A stretch of 58,590 bases of DNA from Syntrophobacteraceae bacterium (GCA_003165235.1 PLSV01000330.1:2416-61005); one strand, 5' to 3'. Counted from the stretch's first letter, positions 27,041-36,579 are shown. Translations and numbers: made by a program. The notes: a model not told the origin generated them from the sequence alone.

Positions 27041-27253
27041 CTATCCGGTGTTCTTGACAATTCCGATACTGTGTACGGAGAATCCGAACTCCTTGTGCTT
27101 CCTGGCGATTGCCGAGTCAATGCCCCCGTATTTCTCCGCAGCCAATAAAGCGCAGATCTTTGACGCCAAGTTGCGGTCAAAATCCCACCTGCCCCAAACA
27201 AAGGGGGTAGGGGGAAGGTTGAACAGCGCTAATATTGGTGATATTTTGAACAC
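27041..27253 (-). CDS. doubtful 70-residue ORF
   Basis: A GTG-start frame on the minus strand gives FDRNLASKICALLAAEKYGG followed by IARKHKEFGFSVHSIGIVK. This middle-to-end part has natural composition, although the first 25 residues do not. It may be the C-terminal remnant of a lost gene. No domain is recognised. Confidence 0.25.
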   Translation of the reverse strand: MFKISPILALFNLPPTPFVWGRWDFDRNLASKICALLAAEKYGGIDSAIARKHKEFGFSVHSIGIVKNTG

Positions 27254-27362
27254 AACCTCGTGTCAAACCCCATTCAAACGTTCGCGGGATACGGCCGGCA
27301 TTTATCAACCGCTTCTGCGAATCTCCGCATATCCGTGAAGGTCCGTAGCCCGATTTCCAAGT

Positions 27363-27839
27363 CTACGCAACCTTTTTCAATTCCCTCTTTACAGGCTGAT
27401 ATTCTCCCGGAGAAATCCTGCCCGCAATGGCCAAGCGATTCCAAGCATTAATGGCCGCCGCCGCAACCGTTAAATCAGCCAGCTCTTTTTCGCTGAAATG
27501 CTTCTTCGCTTCCTCGTAAACTTCATCGGGCACGCGGGTCTCGGAGACCCGTGTCACCGCCTCGGTCCAAGACAGGGCCGCCCGCTCGCGACCGCTGTAA
27601 TAGGGAGACTCCTTCCAGGCATCGAGCGAATAGAGCCGCTGCTCGCTTTCCCCGACGGAGCGGAGGTCTTTCCATTGCATATCCAGGCAATACGCGCAGC
27701 CGTTTATCTGGGATGCCCGCAGCTTGATCAGGTTAAGCAGGGATTCCTCCAGTCCGCACCCGCGCAAGTATTTCTCTAACTCGAACAGCGCGTGGTAAGC
27801 GCCGGCCGAAACTTTCATATAGTGAATGCGTTCTTCCAT
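27363..27839 (-). CDS. AhpD-like carboxymuconolactone decarboxylase family protein
   Basis: A 158-residue all-alpha protein of the CMD/AhpD group. The active-site pair is INGCAYCLDMQ (Cys about 48 and 51) with the downstream conserved histidine position replaced by Gln/Trp (MQWKD). C-terminal helices carry INAWNRLAIAGRI. Such proteins are alkylhydroperoxidase-like thiol oxidoreductases with varied roles. The ribosome site AAGGAAGG precedes the ATG. It sits 69 bases after the NmrA-like gene on the same strand, so the two may form a redox-response pair. Confidence 0.8.
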   Translation of the reverse strand: MEERIHYMKVSAGAYHALFELEKYLRGCGLEESLLNLIKLRASQINGCAYCLDMQWKDLRSVGESEQRLYSLDAWKESPYYSGRERAALSWTEAVTRVSETRVPDEVYEEAKKHFSEKELADLTVAAAAINAWNRLAIAGRISPGEYQPVKRELKKVA

Positions 27840-27908
27840 GCCTATATCCTTCCTTATATTGGCTCCGCTAAGGGCAGAAAAGGATTTTCCCGTGCGGACG
27901 CCGGCTAA

Positions 27909-28769
27909 TCAGGCGGCTTTACGCATTTTCCAGATATCTGAGTTCTTCCGCGCGAATTCTTTAAACGAAATGGGGGCCTTTCCCGTCAATTCCCGGACCG
28001 AATCAGTCGTTCCGGCCATCAGCCCTTTGCGCACCAAAGCGAAGAGTTGAGCAATGTACTGGATCGCACCTTCGGGCATCCCCTGTTCCCGGGCGCGCTG
28101 AATCATTTCCATTTCGGAGATCGGATGGTATGTCACCGTCCTGCCTGAGACTGAGGATATGATTCGGACCGCCTCCCCGTAGCTCAGCGCCTCAGCGCCC
28201 GTCAGGTTGTACTGCGCCCCCGAGCACCTTTCCTTAAAGCAGGCGGCGGCTACCCTAGCTATGTCAATGACCGAAATGAAGCTGGTCCCGCCGTCGCCTG
28301 CGGCCAGATAGATCTCCCCGCCGCCTATCATGGGAGCGGCCCAGCCCATGGAGAAATTCTCCATGAAGAAGTTGGGGCGAAGGATTATGCAATCAAGTCC
28401 CGAATTCAGCAGGCGCCGCTCGATTATCCTGAGAGGATTTTGCTCATCTGAGTCAGCTTTCAGCGCCGAATTGAACACTACATGCCTCACGCCCATCTCT
28501 TTGGCCTTGTCGATGAAAGGGATCATCTTTGCCGGGGCTTGAAAATCAAGGGGCGGAGCTATGAGGAAAACGCCCGAAATATTGTCGAGCGCAGCTTTGT
28601 AAAGGCCCTGGTCCTCATAGTCGAAGACCACAGGCTGGACCATCCCTGTCCATTTGATTTTCCTGGTCTGCCTTGCTGCGGCCCTCACATTGATACCCCT
28701 CTCCACCAGGGCCTCTACCACTGCGCTGCCCAAATTCCCGGATTCGCCGGTCACCAGAATTGTGTCCAT
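27909..28769 (-). CDS. NmrA/QorB-like NAD(P)-binding atypical SDR
   Basis: A 286-residue Rossmann protein with ILVTGESGNLGSAVVEAL at the N-terminus (a variant GxxGxxG) and RHVVFNSAL, then LRPNFFMENF, typical of NmrA-like atypical short-chain dehydrogenases. These often lack the catalytic Tyr and sense NAD(P) or reduce quinones. GGGAGG precedes two tandem ATGs (28772 and 28769); the second has better spacing. The 273-base upstream spacer contains palindromic AT-rich motifs (around 28850-28890) that could be an operator. Confidence 0.75.
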   Translation of the reverse strand: MDTILVTGESGNLGSAVVEALVERGINVRAAARQTRKIKWTGMVQPVVFDYEDQGLYKAALDNISGVFLIAPPLDFQAPAKMIPFIDKAKEMGVRHVVFNSALKADSDEQNPLRIIERRLLNSGLDCIILRPNFFMENFSMGWAAPMIGGGEIYLAAGDGGTSFISVIDIARVAAACFKERCSGAQYNLTGAEALSYGEAVRIISSVSGRTVTYHPISEMEMIQRAREQGMPEGAIQYIAQLFALVRKGLMAGTTDSVRELTGKAPISFKEFARKNSDIWKMRKAA

Positions 28770-28945
28770 CATTACCTCCCGTGGCAATTTTGCGCCGGAT
28801 GCGCTCACGAACTGCGCATCCCGAAATTGCCAGATATCAACTATGTGTTATCACACGATAATTAATATCATTCGGTGATCCATGTTTATCAATTATGGTA
28901 GTTATCGAGACCTGCCTGCGCAACGGGGGCGGTAAAGACCGGCGC

Positions 28946-29009
28946 GGGGACACGGAGACACGGGGACACGGGGACGCGGGGATACGGAGACACGGGGATG
29001 CGGAGACAA
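28946..29009. repeat. octamer tandem repeat, eight units
   Basis: Eight consecutive 8-base units of GGGGACAC type: GGGGACAC, GGAGACAC, GGGGACAC, GGGGACGC, GGGGATAC, GGAGACAC, GGGGATGC, GGAGACAA. It is in the spacer between the NmrA-like gene and aroC, just downstream of the aroC stop. It is probably a slippage-prone microsatellite. A CRISPR array is excluded by unit size and the lack of spacers. Confidence 0.9.
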
Positions 29010-29045
29010 GACCCTTCCGGACCATGTCCCGTCTGTGCGGGTAAT

Positions 29046-30095
29046 CTATCGCCCCGGCGAAGGATGGAGCATAAAATCGGCCAGCACCAGCAGGGTCATC
29101 GCTTCCAGGACTGGAATGATCCTTGGAATGGCCGAAATATCGTGGCGGCCTTTTACAGTGATATGGGCGGGTTTGCCGCTTGCGTCCACCGTGCGCTGGG
29201 GTTTGGAGATCGACGGTATCGGCTTTACTGCGACCCTCATTATGATGTCCATGCCCGTGGAGATCCCTCCCAGGATTCCGCCGGCGTGATTTGATTCGTA
29301 GCCCTCGGGAGTTACCGGATCGTTGTTCTGGCTGCCGAGCATGCCCGCCGCCCTGAATCCTTCGCCTATTTCGACCCCTTTGACCGCGCCCACGGACATG
29401 ATTGCAGCCGCAAGCCTGGCGTCAAGCTTGTCGAATACAGGCTCGCCAAGACCGGGAGGGCACCCTTTGGTGCGGATTTCCACAATCCCTCCTGCCGAAT
29501 CCCCGGCCGTTCGGAGTTCCTCGAGGCGGGCCAGCATCTTTTGGGCCGCTTGCGGGTCCGGGCAGTAGAGCGGGTTTCTATTTATTTCCTCAGGGTCGAA
29601 GTCGCAGCATTGCACCCCTGCAAGCGCAAGGGTGAAGGCCTGCACAAAAATCCCGCGTCCGTCAAGAAATTTCCTGGCCACCGCCCCTGCAGCCACTCTG
29701 GATGCGGTCTCACGGGCCGAACTCCTGCCTCCTCCCCGCCAGTCCCTTAAGCCGTATTTCTGTTCGTATGTCCTGTCGGCGTGACCGGGCCGGTAGAGCT
29801 GCGAAATTTCCGAGTAGTCGCTGCTTCGCACATCGCGATTGTATATAATCAAACTGATGGGGGTCCCGGTCGTGAGGCCCTGGAAGACCCCCGAGAGGAT
29901 TTCAACGGTGTCGGTCTCGGTTCGTGGTGAGGTAAGAGCCCTTCCGGGTCTCCTGCGGTCCATGTCCTTCTGAATGTCCGCAGGGCTTAAGTGGATTGCG
30001 GGCGGGCAGCCGTCGATGACGGCGCCCAGGGCCGGGCCGTGTGATTCTCCCCATGTGGTTACGGAAAATAAGCGTCCAAAGCTGTTGCCTGCCAA
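29046..30095 (-). CDS. aroC: chorismate synthase
   Basis: A 349-residue FMN-dependent enzyme making chorismate from EPSP, the last shikimate step. The start is a TTG at 30095, giving LAGNSFGRLFSVTTWGESHG, which matches the family N-terminus. GGAGAG lies 7 bases before it. Other signatures are RPGHADRTYEQKYGLRDWRG, then GGRSSARETASRVAAG. The open frame extends to 30161, but those residues have no counterpart in the family. It is divergent from clpS. Confidence 0.93.
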   Translation of the reverse strand: MAGNSFGRLFSVTTWGESHGPALGAVIDGCPPAIHLSPADIQKDMDRRRPGRALTSPRTETDTVEILSGVFQGLTTGTPISLIIYNRDVRSSDYSEISQLYRPGHADRTYEQKYGLRDWRGGGRSSARETASRVAAGAVARKFLDGRGIFVQAFTLALAGVQCCDFDPEEINRNPLYCPDPQAAQKMLARLEELRTAGDSAGGIVEIRTKGCPPGLGEPVFDKLDARLAAAIMSVGAVKGVEIGEGFRAAGMLGSQNNDPVTPEGYESNHAGGILGGISTGMDIIMRVAVKPIPSISKPQRTVDASGKPAHITVKGRHDISAIPRIIPVLEAMTLLVLADFMLHPSPGR

Positions 30096-30144
30096 ATTAG
30101 CTCTCCGTTTTAAAAATGTGCCCGCACTTTTCGATACTGTTACA

Positions 30145-30172
30145 ATGACAAACTGATACATTATATTATAAT
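30145..30172 (+). promoter_or_regulatory. sigma-70-like promoter for clpS-clpA
   Basis: ATGACA (30145-30150), a 16-base spacer, then a perfect TATAAT (30167-30172), lying about 58 bases before the clpS ATG. It is in the divergent spacer with aroC. Confidence 0.55.
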
Positions 30173-30229
30173 TGATAAGAATAGGCAGAGGACTTTCCTT
30201 TCATTTAATTTTCGACGCGGAGGGAAGGG

Positions 30230-30544
30230 ATGAGCGATTATCATCCTGATTACAGGGAAGGGCTGGAACAACAGGTCGAACACGAAGTTGAACTGCCTCC
30301 CATGTACAAAGTCCTGCTTCACAACGACGACTACACTACAATGGAATTCGTCGTTGAAATTCTCCGGCAGGTTTTCCACAAGAACGCCGCTGAGGCCACT
30401 CACATTATGCTCCTGGTCCATACGACGGGATCGGGCGTCTGCGGAGTTTTTACCGAAGATGTGGCTGAAACCAAAGTAGAGATCGTGCACCATCTGGCGA
30501 AAAAGAGCGGGTTTCCGCTCAGGTGCACTATGGAAGAAGCATAA
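30230..30544 (+). CDS. clpS: ClpAP adaptor protein
   Basis: A 104-residue adaptor that binds N-degron residues and delivers substrates to ClpA. It shows the ClpS core: MYKVLLHNDDYTTMEFVVEI, in which Asn-Asp-Asp-Tyr-Thr-Thr lines the N-degron pocket. Downstream is AAEATHIMLLVHTTGSGVCG with the conserved His. GAGGGAAGGG precedes the ATG. The next gene starts one base after its stop codon. Confidence 0.95.
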   Translation: MSDYHPDYREGLEQQVEHEVELPPMYKVLLHNDDYTTMEFVVEILRQVFHKNAAEATHIMLLVHTTGSGVCGVFTEDVAETKVEIVHHLAKKSGFPLRCTMEEA

Positions 30545-30545
30545 G

Positions 30546-32873
30546 ATGATCAACAGAGAACTCGAACTCACATTTGCGGCGGCCATTAAGGAAGCCAAAC
30601 AGCGCAGGCATGAATTTTTCACTTTGGAGCATATCCTTTACGCTATTGTTCATGACGTGACCGGCAGAGGTATCCTGCACCAATGCGGGGCCGATCTCGA
30701 TAAGCTCAAAGATCGCCTGGAAAAGTATTTCGATGAGCGTTTGGAAAAACTGCCCGAAGGGGCGGATCAGGACCCGATTCAGACCCTCGCGGTTCAGCGC
30801 GTTTTGCAGCGTGCGCTAATGCACGTGCAGGGAGCGGAGAAAAAAGAAGTTGACGCAGGCGACATTCTGGCGGCCATGTTTTTCGAAGAGAACTCCTATG
30901 CGGTTTATTTTCTCAAGTCTCAGGGAATATCAAGGTTGGATGTGCTTAGCTATATTTCACACGGCGTCTCCAAGGTTTCCGATCCCGAGGAAGGGGAGTT
31001 TCAGCAGCTTTCCTCGCCGCAGGACCAGCCGAACCGCAAGGCCGGCTTCCTCGAGAGCTTTACCGTAAACCTGATCGAAAAGGCTGTTCAGGGCCTGATC
31101 GATCCTCTTATCGGCCGTGATGAGGAAATTCTGAGAACGCTCCAGATACTTGGCAGGCGCAGCAAGAACAACCCCATTTTCGTGGGGGACCCCGGGGTGG
31201 GTAAAACCGCCATAGCGGAGGGTCTTGCGCTCAAAATCCATAAGAAGGAGGTCTCGCCTGCTTTTTTCGAAGTCGAAATCTATGCCCTTGATATGGGGGC
31301 GCTTCTCGCCGGAACCAAGTTCCGCGGCGACTTTGAAGCGCGCCTGAAAGGCGTGATCCAGGAACTCAAAAAGAAGCGCGGAGCGATCCTTTTCATAGAT
31401 GAAATCCATACCGTAGTGGGCGCCGGCGCCACAAGCGGCGGCTCCATGGACGCTTCCAACATCCTTAAGCCGGTGCTGGTCGCGGGGGGGCTGCGCTGCA
31501 TCGGCTCAACGACCTACGAGGAATACAAGAACCACTTCGAGAAAGACCGTGCGCTCAGCCGCCGTTTTCAAAAAGTGGAAATCCACGAACCTTCGGTCGA
31601 CGAGACTTACCGGATACTCCAGGGGCTGCGGCCGTACTACGAACAGCATCATGAGGTAAAGTACACGGACGGCTCGCTCAGGGCTGCTGCAGAGTTGGCG
31701 GGCAGGTACATAAACGACAGATACCTGCCCGATAAGGCGATCGACGTGATCGACGAGACCGGGGCAAGTCTGCGGCTGAAAAAAGATAAGAGAATTCGAA
31801 GGATAGTCGGGGTAAGGGATATCGAGACTGTGGTGGCCAGGATAGCCAAGATTCCGGCCCGAAGCGTCACCTCTGCGGATCAGCTCAGGCTCCAGAGCCT
31901 CGATGAGGCGCTTGAGAGGACCGTTTTCGGGCAGGACCGGGCCATTGAGATGCTGGTAAAGGCGATCAAACGGTCGCGGGCCGGCTTGCGGATTCCTGAA
32001 AAACCGATCGGGTCCTTTCTTCTCATCGGGCCCACCGGAGTGGGCAAGACCGAGGTGGCCAAGCAGCTTGCCAAGATTCTGGGAGTCAATTTCCTGCGGT
32101 TCGACATGAGCGAATACATGGAAAAGCACACGGTCTCCCGGCTTGTCGGCGCTCCTCCGGGGTACATAGGTTTTGACCAGGGAGGACTACTTACCGACGC
32201 CATCCGCAAGCAGCCTCACACGGTCCTGCTGCTCGATGAAATCGAAAAGGCGCACCCCGATCTGTTCAGCATCCTTCTGCAGGTAATGGATCATGCCACC
32301 TTGACCGACAATAACGGCAAGAAGGCGGATTTCAGAAATGTGATCCTGCTCATGACTTCCAACGCCGGCGCAAGGGAGATGAACGCGCCTTCGATCGGGT
32401 TTTGGGGGGGCGAGCAGCAGGACACGCGGGTGGCCAAGGGCATGAAGGCCGTTGAGAACCTCTTCAGCCCGGAGTTCCGCAACCGTCTCGACGGTATTAT
32501 TCCGTTCAATGGTCTTAGCCTCGGGATAATGGAGCGGATCGTCGACAAGTTTCTGAACGAAGTTGAAGAGCAGCTCGCAGAGAAAAATATCCGTTTCGAA
32601 CTCAGCCCCGCCGCCAGGAGTTGGCTTGCTGAATCGGGCTATGACTTCAATTTCGGCGCGCGGCCGCTTGCAAGGTTCATCCAGTCTGAAATAAAGGATG
32701 TTCTGGCCGACGAAATCCTGTTCGGAAAGCTGCTCAAAGGCGGCCGGGTAAGGATTTACAGGCCCGATGACGCGCTCTCCGGGGAGTCGGAGACGCTGAG
32801 AACCGAGAACCTGGTCTTCGAGTTTCCCGACAGGATTTTAGTGCAAAACGCCGAAGGAGTTTTGAGTTCTTAG
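30546..32873 (+). CDS. clpA: ATP-dependent Clp protease ATP-binding subunit ClpA
   Basis: A 775-residue AAA+ unfoldase. The N-terminal Clp-N repeat domain binds ClpS ([14 protein letters not shown]). D1 has GDPGVGKTA and D2 has GPTGVGKTE, with Walker [11 protein letters not shown]. It lacks the ClpB middle coiled coil. It works with ClpP (not in the window) to degrade N-end-rule substrates. A clpS-clpA-aat order groups the adaptor, unfoldase and N-degron-making transferase. Confidence 0.95.
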   Translation: MINRELELTFAAAIKEAKQRRHEFFTLEHILYAIVHDVTGRGILHQCGADLDKLKDRLEKYFDERLEKLPEGADQDPIQTLAVQRVLQRALMHVQGAEKKEVDAGDILAAMFFEENSYAVYFLKSQGISRLDVLSYISHGVSKVSDPEEGEFQQLSSPQDQPNRKAGFLESFTVNLIEKAVQGLIDPLIGRDEEILRTLQILGRRSKNNPIFVGDPGVGKTAIAEGLALKIHKKEVSPAFFEVEIYALDMGALLAGTKFRGDFEARLKGVIQELKKKRGAILFIDEIHTVVGAGATSGGSMDASNILKPVLVAGGLRCIGSTTYEEYKNHFEKDRALSRRFQKVEIHEPSVDETYRILQGLRPYYEQHHEVKYTDGSLRAAAELAGRYINDRYLPDKAIDVIDETGASLRLKKDKRIRRIVGVRDIETVVARIAKIPARSVTSADQLRLQSLDEALERTVFGQDRAIEMLVKAIKRSRAGLRIPEKPIGSFLLIGPTGVGKTEVAKQLAKILGVNFLRFDMSEYMEKHTVSRLVGAPPGYIGFDQGGLLTDAIRKQPHTVLLLDEIEKAHPDLFSILLQVMDHATLTDNNGKKADFRNVILLMTSNAGAREMNAPSIGFWGGEQQDTRVAKGMKAVENLFSPEFRNRLDGIIPFNGLSLGIMERIVDKFLNEVEEQLAEKNIRFELSPAARSWLAESGYDFNFGARPLARFIQSEIKDVLADEILFGKLLKGGRVRIYRPDDALSGESETLRTENLVFEFPDRILVQNAEGVLSS

Positions 32874-32921
32874 TTTTTAGTTTTGAGTTAATAGAAGAGT
32901 TTTGAGCTAACTAACAAGAAG

Positions 32922-32960
32922 AGTTTTGAGTTTTTAGCTTCGGGCTAAAAACTCAAAACT
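32922..32960. repeat. 17-bp perfect hairpin before aat (TTTTGAGTTTTTAG family)
   Basis: AGTTTTGAGTTTTTAGC pairs perfectly with GCTAAAAACTCAAAACT around a TTCGG loop, 18 bases before the aat start. The surrounding spacer (32863-32978) is saturated with TTTTGAGT and CTAAAAACT units. It may end clpA transcription or tune aat, but there is no U-tract. A related spacer occurs at 47521-47590. Confidence 0.7.
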
Positions 32961-32978
32961 GAAAACTAAAAACTAAAT

Positions 32979-33653
32979 ATGCCGGTTTACCGTCTCACAG
33001 ACGAACTCATCTTTCCACATCCATCGCTTGCCGACCCCGGCGGCCTTGTGGCCGTCGGCGGTGACCTGTCGCCGGAGCGGCTCCTGCTCGCATACGCCCA
33101 TGGGATTTTCCCCTGGTATTCGGACCCGAGTCCGATACTGTGGTGGTCCCCCGACCCGCGGCTGATCCTCTTCCCCGGCGAGATAAGAATATCACACAGC
33201 CTCAGGCGGGTTATCAAGAAACAGGTTTTCACCGTCACGATGGACAACTCGTTTGGCGAGGTGATCCGCGCGTGCGCTCAGACCCGCGAACAGACCTGGA
33301 TAACCGGGGAAATGATCGATGCCTACACAGCGCTGCACGAACTTGGATATGCCCATTCATTTGAAACCAGGCATGAAGGCCGGCTGGTGGGAGGACTATA
33401 TGGAGTAGCCCTTGGCAAGGCTTTTTTCGGCGAGTCGATGTTTTCCGCCATGAGCGACGCTTCAAAGGTTGCACTGGTATCCCTGGCGAATTTGCTGGCC
33501 GGCCTGGGCTTCGAATTCATAGACTGTCAGACGGCGACCGAACACCTCAAAAGGTTTGGCGCCAGGGAGGTCCCCAGGAAAGAATTCCTGGATTGCCTGA
33601 GAAGAGCGCTGGACGATAAATGGAAAAATTCAATCCTTATGGCGTCCGGTTAA
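32979..33653 (+). CDS. aat: leucyl/phenylalanyl-tRNA-protein transferase
   Basis: A 224-residue enzyme that adds Leu or Phe to N-terminal Lys/Arg of proteins, creating bacterial N-degrons for ClpS/ClpAP. Family signatures include [20 protein letters not shown], then GIFPWYSD, then [11 protein letters not shown] and FIDCQ. It is 105 bases after clpA, beyond the hairpin spacer. There is no strong ribosome site before the ATG, possibly because the spacer is repeat-derived. Confidence 0.93.
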   Translation: MPVYRLTDELIFPHPSLADPGGLVAVGGDLSPERLLLAYAHGIFPWYSDPSPILWWSPDPRLILFPGEIRISHSLRRVIKKQVFTVTMDNSFGEVIRACAQTREQTWITGEMIDAYTALHELGYAHSFETRHEGRLVGGLYGVALGKAFFGESMFSAMSDASKVALVSLANLLAGLGFEFIDCQTATEHLKRFGAREVPRKEFLDCLRRALDDKWKNSILMASG

Positions 33654-33714
33654 GCGTTCACCACTTGCGCAGCACCGTAATTCTGCACGTCTCTGGGGAT
33701 TAGAAATTTTTTCA

Positions 33715-33824
33715 CACGAAGACGCGAAGAAAGAAAAATCAGGCGGAGGTTTGGGAAACCCCTGCAGGGTTGTCAACTCTGGGCACAAGGTCGAACAAAC
33801 ATTCAGGCTTCGCGTCTTCGCGTG
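33715..33824. repeat. inverted repeat CACGAAGACGCGAAG ... CTTCGCGTCTTCG
   Basis: CACGAAGACGCGAAG at 33715-33729 is nearly the reverse complement of CTTCGCGTCTTCGCGTG at 33808-33824, about 80 bases apart. It occupies the spacer before the COG2403 gene and is another low-complexity GAAGACGCGAAG-type spacer. Confidence 0.6.
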
Positions 33825-33850
33825 CATCAGGCTCCTTGTGGGATTCTCGA

Positions 33851-35182
33851 ATGATCGAAAAAGTCATCATCGTTGGCGCGGCCGGACGTGATTTCCACAA
33901 TTTCAATGTTTACTTCAAAGGAAATCCCCGCTACAGGGTAATTGCTTTTACAGCCGCTCAGATACCCAACATCGAGGGGCGGACATATCCTGCCGAGCTG
34001 TCCGGAGAGTTGTACCCCGATGGAATCCCCATTTGCGCCGAGCGGGATATGGCCAGGCTCATCCGTGAGTGGCGCATAGACCTGGTGGCCTTTTCCTACA
34101 GCGACGTTTCATACGGAGAAGTGATGCACAAGGCGGCCGTAGCGATGGCCGAAGGGGCCGATTTCATACTTTTGGGCGCCACCTACACTATGCTCAAGTC
34201 CAAGAAGCCCGTCATTGCAGTCTGCGCGGTGCGCACCGGAGCGGGAAAGTCCCAGACTACCCGCAAGATCGCCGGCATACTCAAAGAGCAATTCGGCAAA
34301 AGGATTGTCGTTGTGCGTCACCCCATGCCCTACGGCGATCTTAGCAGACAGGTGGTCCAGCGCTTGTCGGCCTATGAGGATTTCGAGCTGAACAAATGCA
34401 CCATAGAAGAACGCGAGGAATACGAACCTTTGATCGAGAGAGGAATCGTGGTCTATGCGGGAATAGACTACGGCCGGATTCTTGAGCGAGCCGAATCCGA
34501 AGCCGATATCATCATATGGGACGGGGGCAATAACGACACTCCATTTTACGCCCCCGATCTTCACATAGTGGTCTTCGACCCTCACCGGGCGGGCCATGAA
34601 CTGCTTTACTACCCAGGCGAAACCAACATGATCATGGCCGACGTGGCGATCATAAACAAGGTTGATACGGCGCCGGAGGCCAAGGTGGAAAAGGTCAGGA
34701 AAAACATCGCCGGCAGCAACCCGCGCGCAACAATCATCCTGTCGGAATCTCCGATCATGGCCGATAGTCCCGAACGCATCCGGGGGCAGCGGGTGCTGGT
34801 CGTTGAAGACGGACCCTCGATCACCCACGGCGGGATGCCTTTTGGCGCCGCAACAATTGCCGCCCGCAAATTCGGAGCGGCCGAAATCGTGGCGCCGCAA
34901 CCGTTTGCAGTAGGGTCGATCAGGGACATGTACCAACGGTACCCTCACATCGGAAGCCAATTGCCCTCCATGGGCTACTCGGAGGAGCAGATAAGGGAGT
35001 TGGAGGCGACTATAAACCTCGCCGATTGCGACCTGGTGGTTTTTTCGACCCCGGCGGACCTCAACGGCCTTCTCCACATAAATAAGCCGGCCATCAGGAT
35101 TCGCTACGAATACAAGGACCACGGCCCGCCTTTCCTAAAAGACGTGCTCAAGCACAAGCTTGAGAAGATCGGGATTTTGTAG
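33851..35182 (+). CDS. COG2403 P-loop GTPase, cyclic 2,3-diphosphoglycerate synthetase-like
   Basis: A 443-residue protein. The N-terminal Rossmann-like part starts VIIVGAAGRDFHNFNVYF, a P-loop GTPase part follows with AVRTGAGKSQTTRK (about 148-161), then VIINKVDTAPEAKVEK, and a C-terminal region with HGGMPFGAA. This is COG2403, distantly related to archaeal cyclic 2,3-diphosphoglycerate synthetase, but its bacterial role is not established. Carbamate kinase lies 443 bases downstream on the same strand, a pairing seen in this family's neighbourhoods. The ATG at 33851 is used. A cPGS reaction is not assumed. Confidence 0.75.
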   Translation: MIEKVIIVGAAGRDFHNFNVYFKGNPRYRVIAFTAAQIPNIEGRTYPAELSGELYPDGIPICAERDMARLIREWRIDLVAFSYSDVSYGEVMHKAAVAMAEGADFILLGATYTMLKSKKPVIAVCAVRTGAGKSQTTRKIAGILKEQFGKRIVVVRHPMPYGDLSRQVVQRLSAYEDFELNKCTIEEREEYEPLIERGIVVYAGIDYGRILERAESEADIIIWDGGNNDTPFYAPDLHIVVFDPHRAGHELLYYPGETNMIMADVAIINKVDTAPEAKVEKVRKNIAGSNPRATIILSESPIMADSPERIRGQRVLVVEDGPSITHGGMPFGAATIAARKFGAAEIVAPQPFAVGSIRDMYQRYPHIGSQLPSMGYSEEQIRELEATINLADCDLVVFSTPADLNGLLHINKPAIRIRYEYKDHGPPFLKDVLKHKLEKIGIL

Positions 35183-35201
35183 AGGGGGCGGTGGGGACTG
35201 C

Positions 35202-35234
35202 CAGCCGAATTCGCCACTCAAGCCTTCGGCGGAG
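35202..35234 (+). repeat. dispersed repeat, partner of 782-814
   Basis: This copy reads CAGCCGAATTCGCCACTC followed by AAGCCTTCGG, about 29 of 33 matches to the reverse complement of 782-814. It is followed by the REP-like palindrome at 35242-35268. Confidence 0.6.
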
Positions 35235-35241
35235 GCACAAG

Positions 35242-35268
35242 CAGAGCCTGCCCCGGACTGATCCGGGG
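35242..35268. repeat. REP-like palindrome, second copy
   Basis: CAGAGCCTG followed by CCCCGGACTGATCCGGGG, related to the copy at 21819-21846. The 3' part folds as a short hairpin. It is one of several repeats stacked in the 407-base gap 35183-35589, which has no gene. Confidence 0.6.
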
Positions 35269-35311
35269 GTCTGGACAGCCTGCCCACTTAACCGCGAGGG
35301 GGTGCTTGAAG

Positions 35312-35385
35312 TCTCCCTTTTCTAAAGGGGGAATTCATTGTACGGCGCCAAGCTCTCCCCCCTTTTCTAAAGGGGGGCAGGGGGG
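35312..35385. repeat. two CCCCTTTTCTAAAGGGG palindromes
   Basis: Two copies lie at 35312-35331 and 35355-35385. Each is CTCCC(CC)CTTTTCTAAAGGGGG-like, with a TCT loop, and the second is followed by GCAGGGGGG. This is a widespread bacterial intergenic palindrome type. Confidence 0.6.
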
Positions 35386-35438
35386 ATTTTGAGCATCGCT
35401 AATATCAGCAGCATCTTGAACGCCACCGGGTATAAAGC

Positions 35439-35618
35439 CGCCCGCGCACGCCCGACGCGCACGATAGAATATCCCGCGGCCGGCCTTCGTGCTGCGCAGC
35501 GGACCTTCCGCCAAAAAAAGCGGTAAATTGAATGACCAGCTTCCGGCTAAAGCCGGTAAGCGGAATGACCAGATTATTATCGAACGGGGTTGTTTGTAAA
35601 TCTATTATACGAGGATGA
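35439..35618 (+). repeat. direct repeat copy A, upstream of carbamate kinase
   Basis: It shares with copy B (36591-36736) the blocks CCCGCGC, GCGGTAAAT, GAATGACCAGATTAT, GTTGTTT and TATTATACGAGGATGA (TATCATATGAGGTTGA in B). The left halves align only loosely. An extra GGTAA..GAATGACCAG duplication makes A longer. The two copies flank the carbamate kinase gene. Confidence 0.6.
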
Positions 35619-35625
35619 CAGAGAT

Positions 35626-36579
35626 TTGCCCACAAATTCCGGATATGAAAATACAACAAGGCCGATTCTGCTGGTTGCGCTTGGCGGCAATGCTCTGATC
35701 CGCAAGGGCGAGAGGGGGACAATAGAGGAGCAGTTAAGAAACCTTTGCGTCCCCATGGCGCAGGTGGCGCGCCTTTCGAAGAAATATCGCATAATAATCA
35801 CTCACGGAAACGGCCCCCAGGTCGGACGTCTTCTCCTCCAGCAGGAATGCTGCCCCGAAATTCCCAGGCTCCCGCTCGAAATTCTCGTCGCTCAGACCCA
35901 GGGCCAGATCGGCTACATGATCGAATCCACGCTTGATAACGAGCTGACCGAAATGGAAGGAGAGCACCAAAACCTGATCGTGACTGTGCTTACCTATGTG
36001 CTGGTCGATGAGAACGACCCCGGCTTCTCCACGCCCTCGAAACCCATCGGGCCGGTTCTCAGGCAAAATTATATCTCGCAGCTCTCATATCCTGCGGTGA
36101 AGACGCCCCTTGGCCTCAGGAGGGTAGTCGCTTCTCCGAAACCGGTCACTATTATCGAAAAGCGGGAAATCAAACGGTTGATCGACACGGGATTCATCGT
36201 GATCGCGTGCGGAGGAGGCGGAATTGCGGTCATCCGGCATGGGAGAGCTTTTCAGGGTATCGACGCAGTAATAGATAAGGACCTGGCCAGCGCAAGACTT
36301 GCCGCAGAAGTCGGGGTCGATGTCCTGATAATCGCCACAGACGTTGCAGGGGCGGCAATTTCGTACGGTGCGCCAGAGGAGACGTTCCTGCGCAAAATGA
36401 GCGTCGCTGAAGGAGAACGCTATCTGAGCGCCGGGCACTTCCCGGCCGGCTCGATGGGGCCGAAGGTGGAGGCCGCGCTCCAGTTCATCAAATCAGGCGG
36501 AAACCGCGCCGTGATCTGCTCGATTGATTCCATCGAAGAGGCAACGGCCGGAAACGCGGGGACTGAAGTGGTGAGATGA
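35626..36579 (+). CDS. arcC: carbamate kinase
   Basis: A protein of about 317 residues in the amino-acid kinase family. It catalyses ADP + carbamoyl phosphate to ATP + carbamate, or the reverse. Signatures are LVALGGNALIRKGE, then THGNGPQVGRLLLQQE, then ACGGGGIAVI and DKDLASARLA. A TTG at 35626 is preferred (GAGG 11 bases upstream). An in-frame TTG at 35590 falls inside direct repeat A, whose second copy is non-coding. It follows the COG2403 GTPase and is flanked by direct repeats, so it may be a mobile or recombined segment. argF, which uses carbamoyl phosphate, is 18 kb away. Confidence 0.9.
   Translation: MPTNSGYENTTRPILLVALGGNALIRKGERGTIEEQLRNLCVPMAQVARLSKKYRIIITHGNGPQVGRLLLQQECCPEIPRLPLEILVAQTQGQIGYMIESTLDNELTEMEGEHQNLIVTVLTYVLVDENDPGFSTPSKPIGPVLRQNYISQLSYPAVKTPLGLRRVVASPKPVTIIEKREIKRLIDTGFIVIACGGGGIAVIRHGRAFQGIDAVIDKDLASARLAAEVGVDVLIIATDVAGAAISYGAPEETFLRKMSVAEGERYLSAGHFPAGSMGPKVEAALQFIKSGGNRAVICSIDSIEEATAGNAGTEVVR

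Noticed and set aside
26865-27338. 157-residue plus-strand frame after the pst genes
   Set aside because: It has no family motif and proline/serine-rich noise composition, and its start lies among repeats.
28946-29009. Possible CRISPR array
   Set aside because: Units are 8 bases, with no unique spacers and no cas genes nearby.
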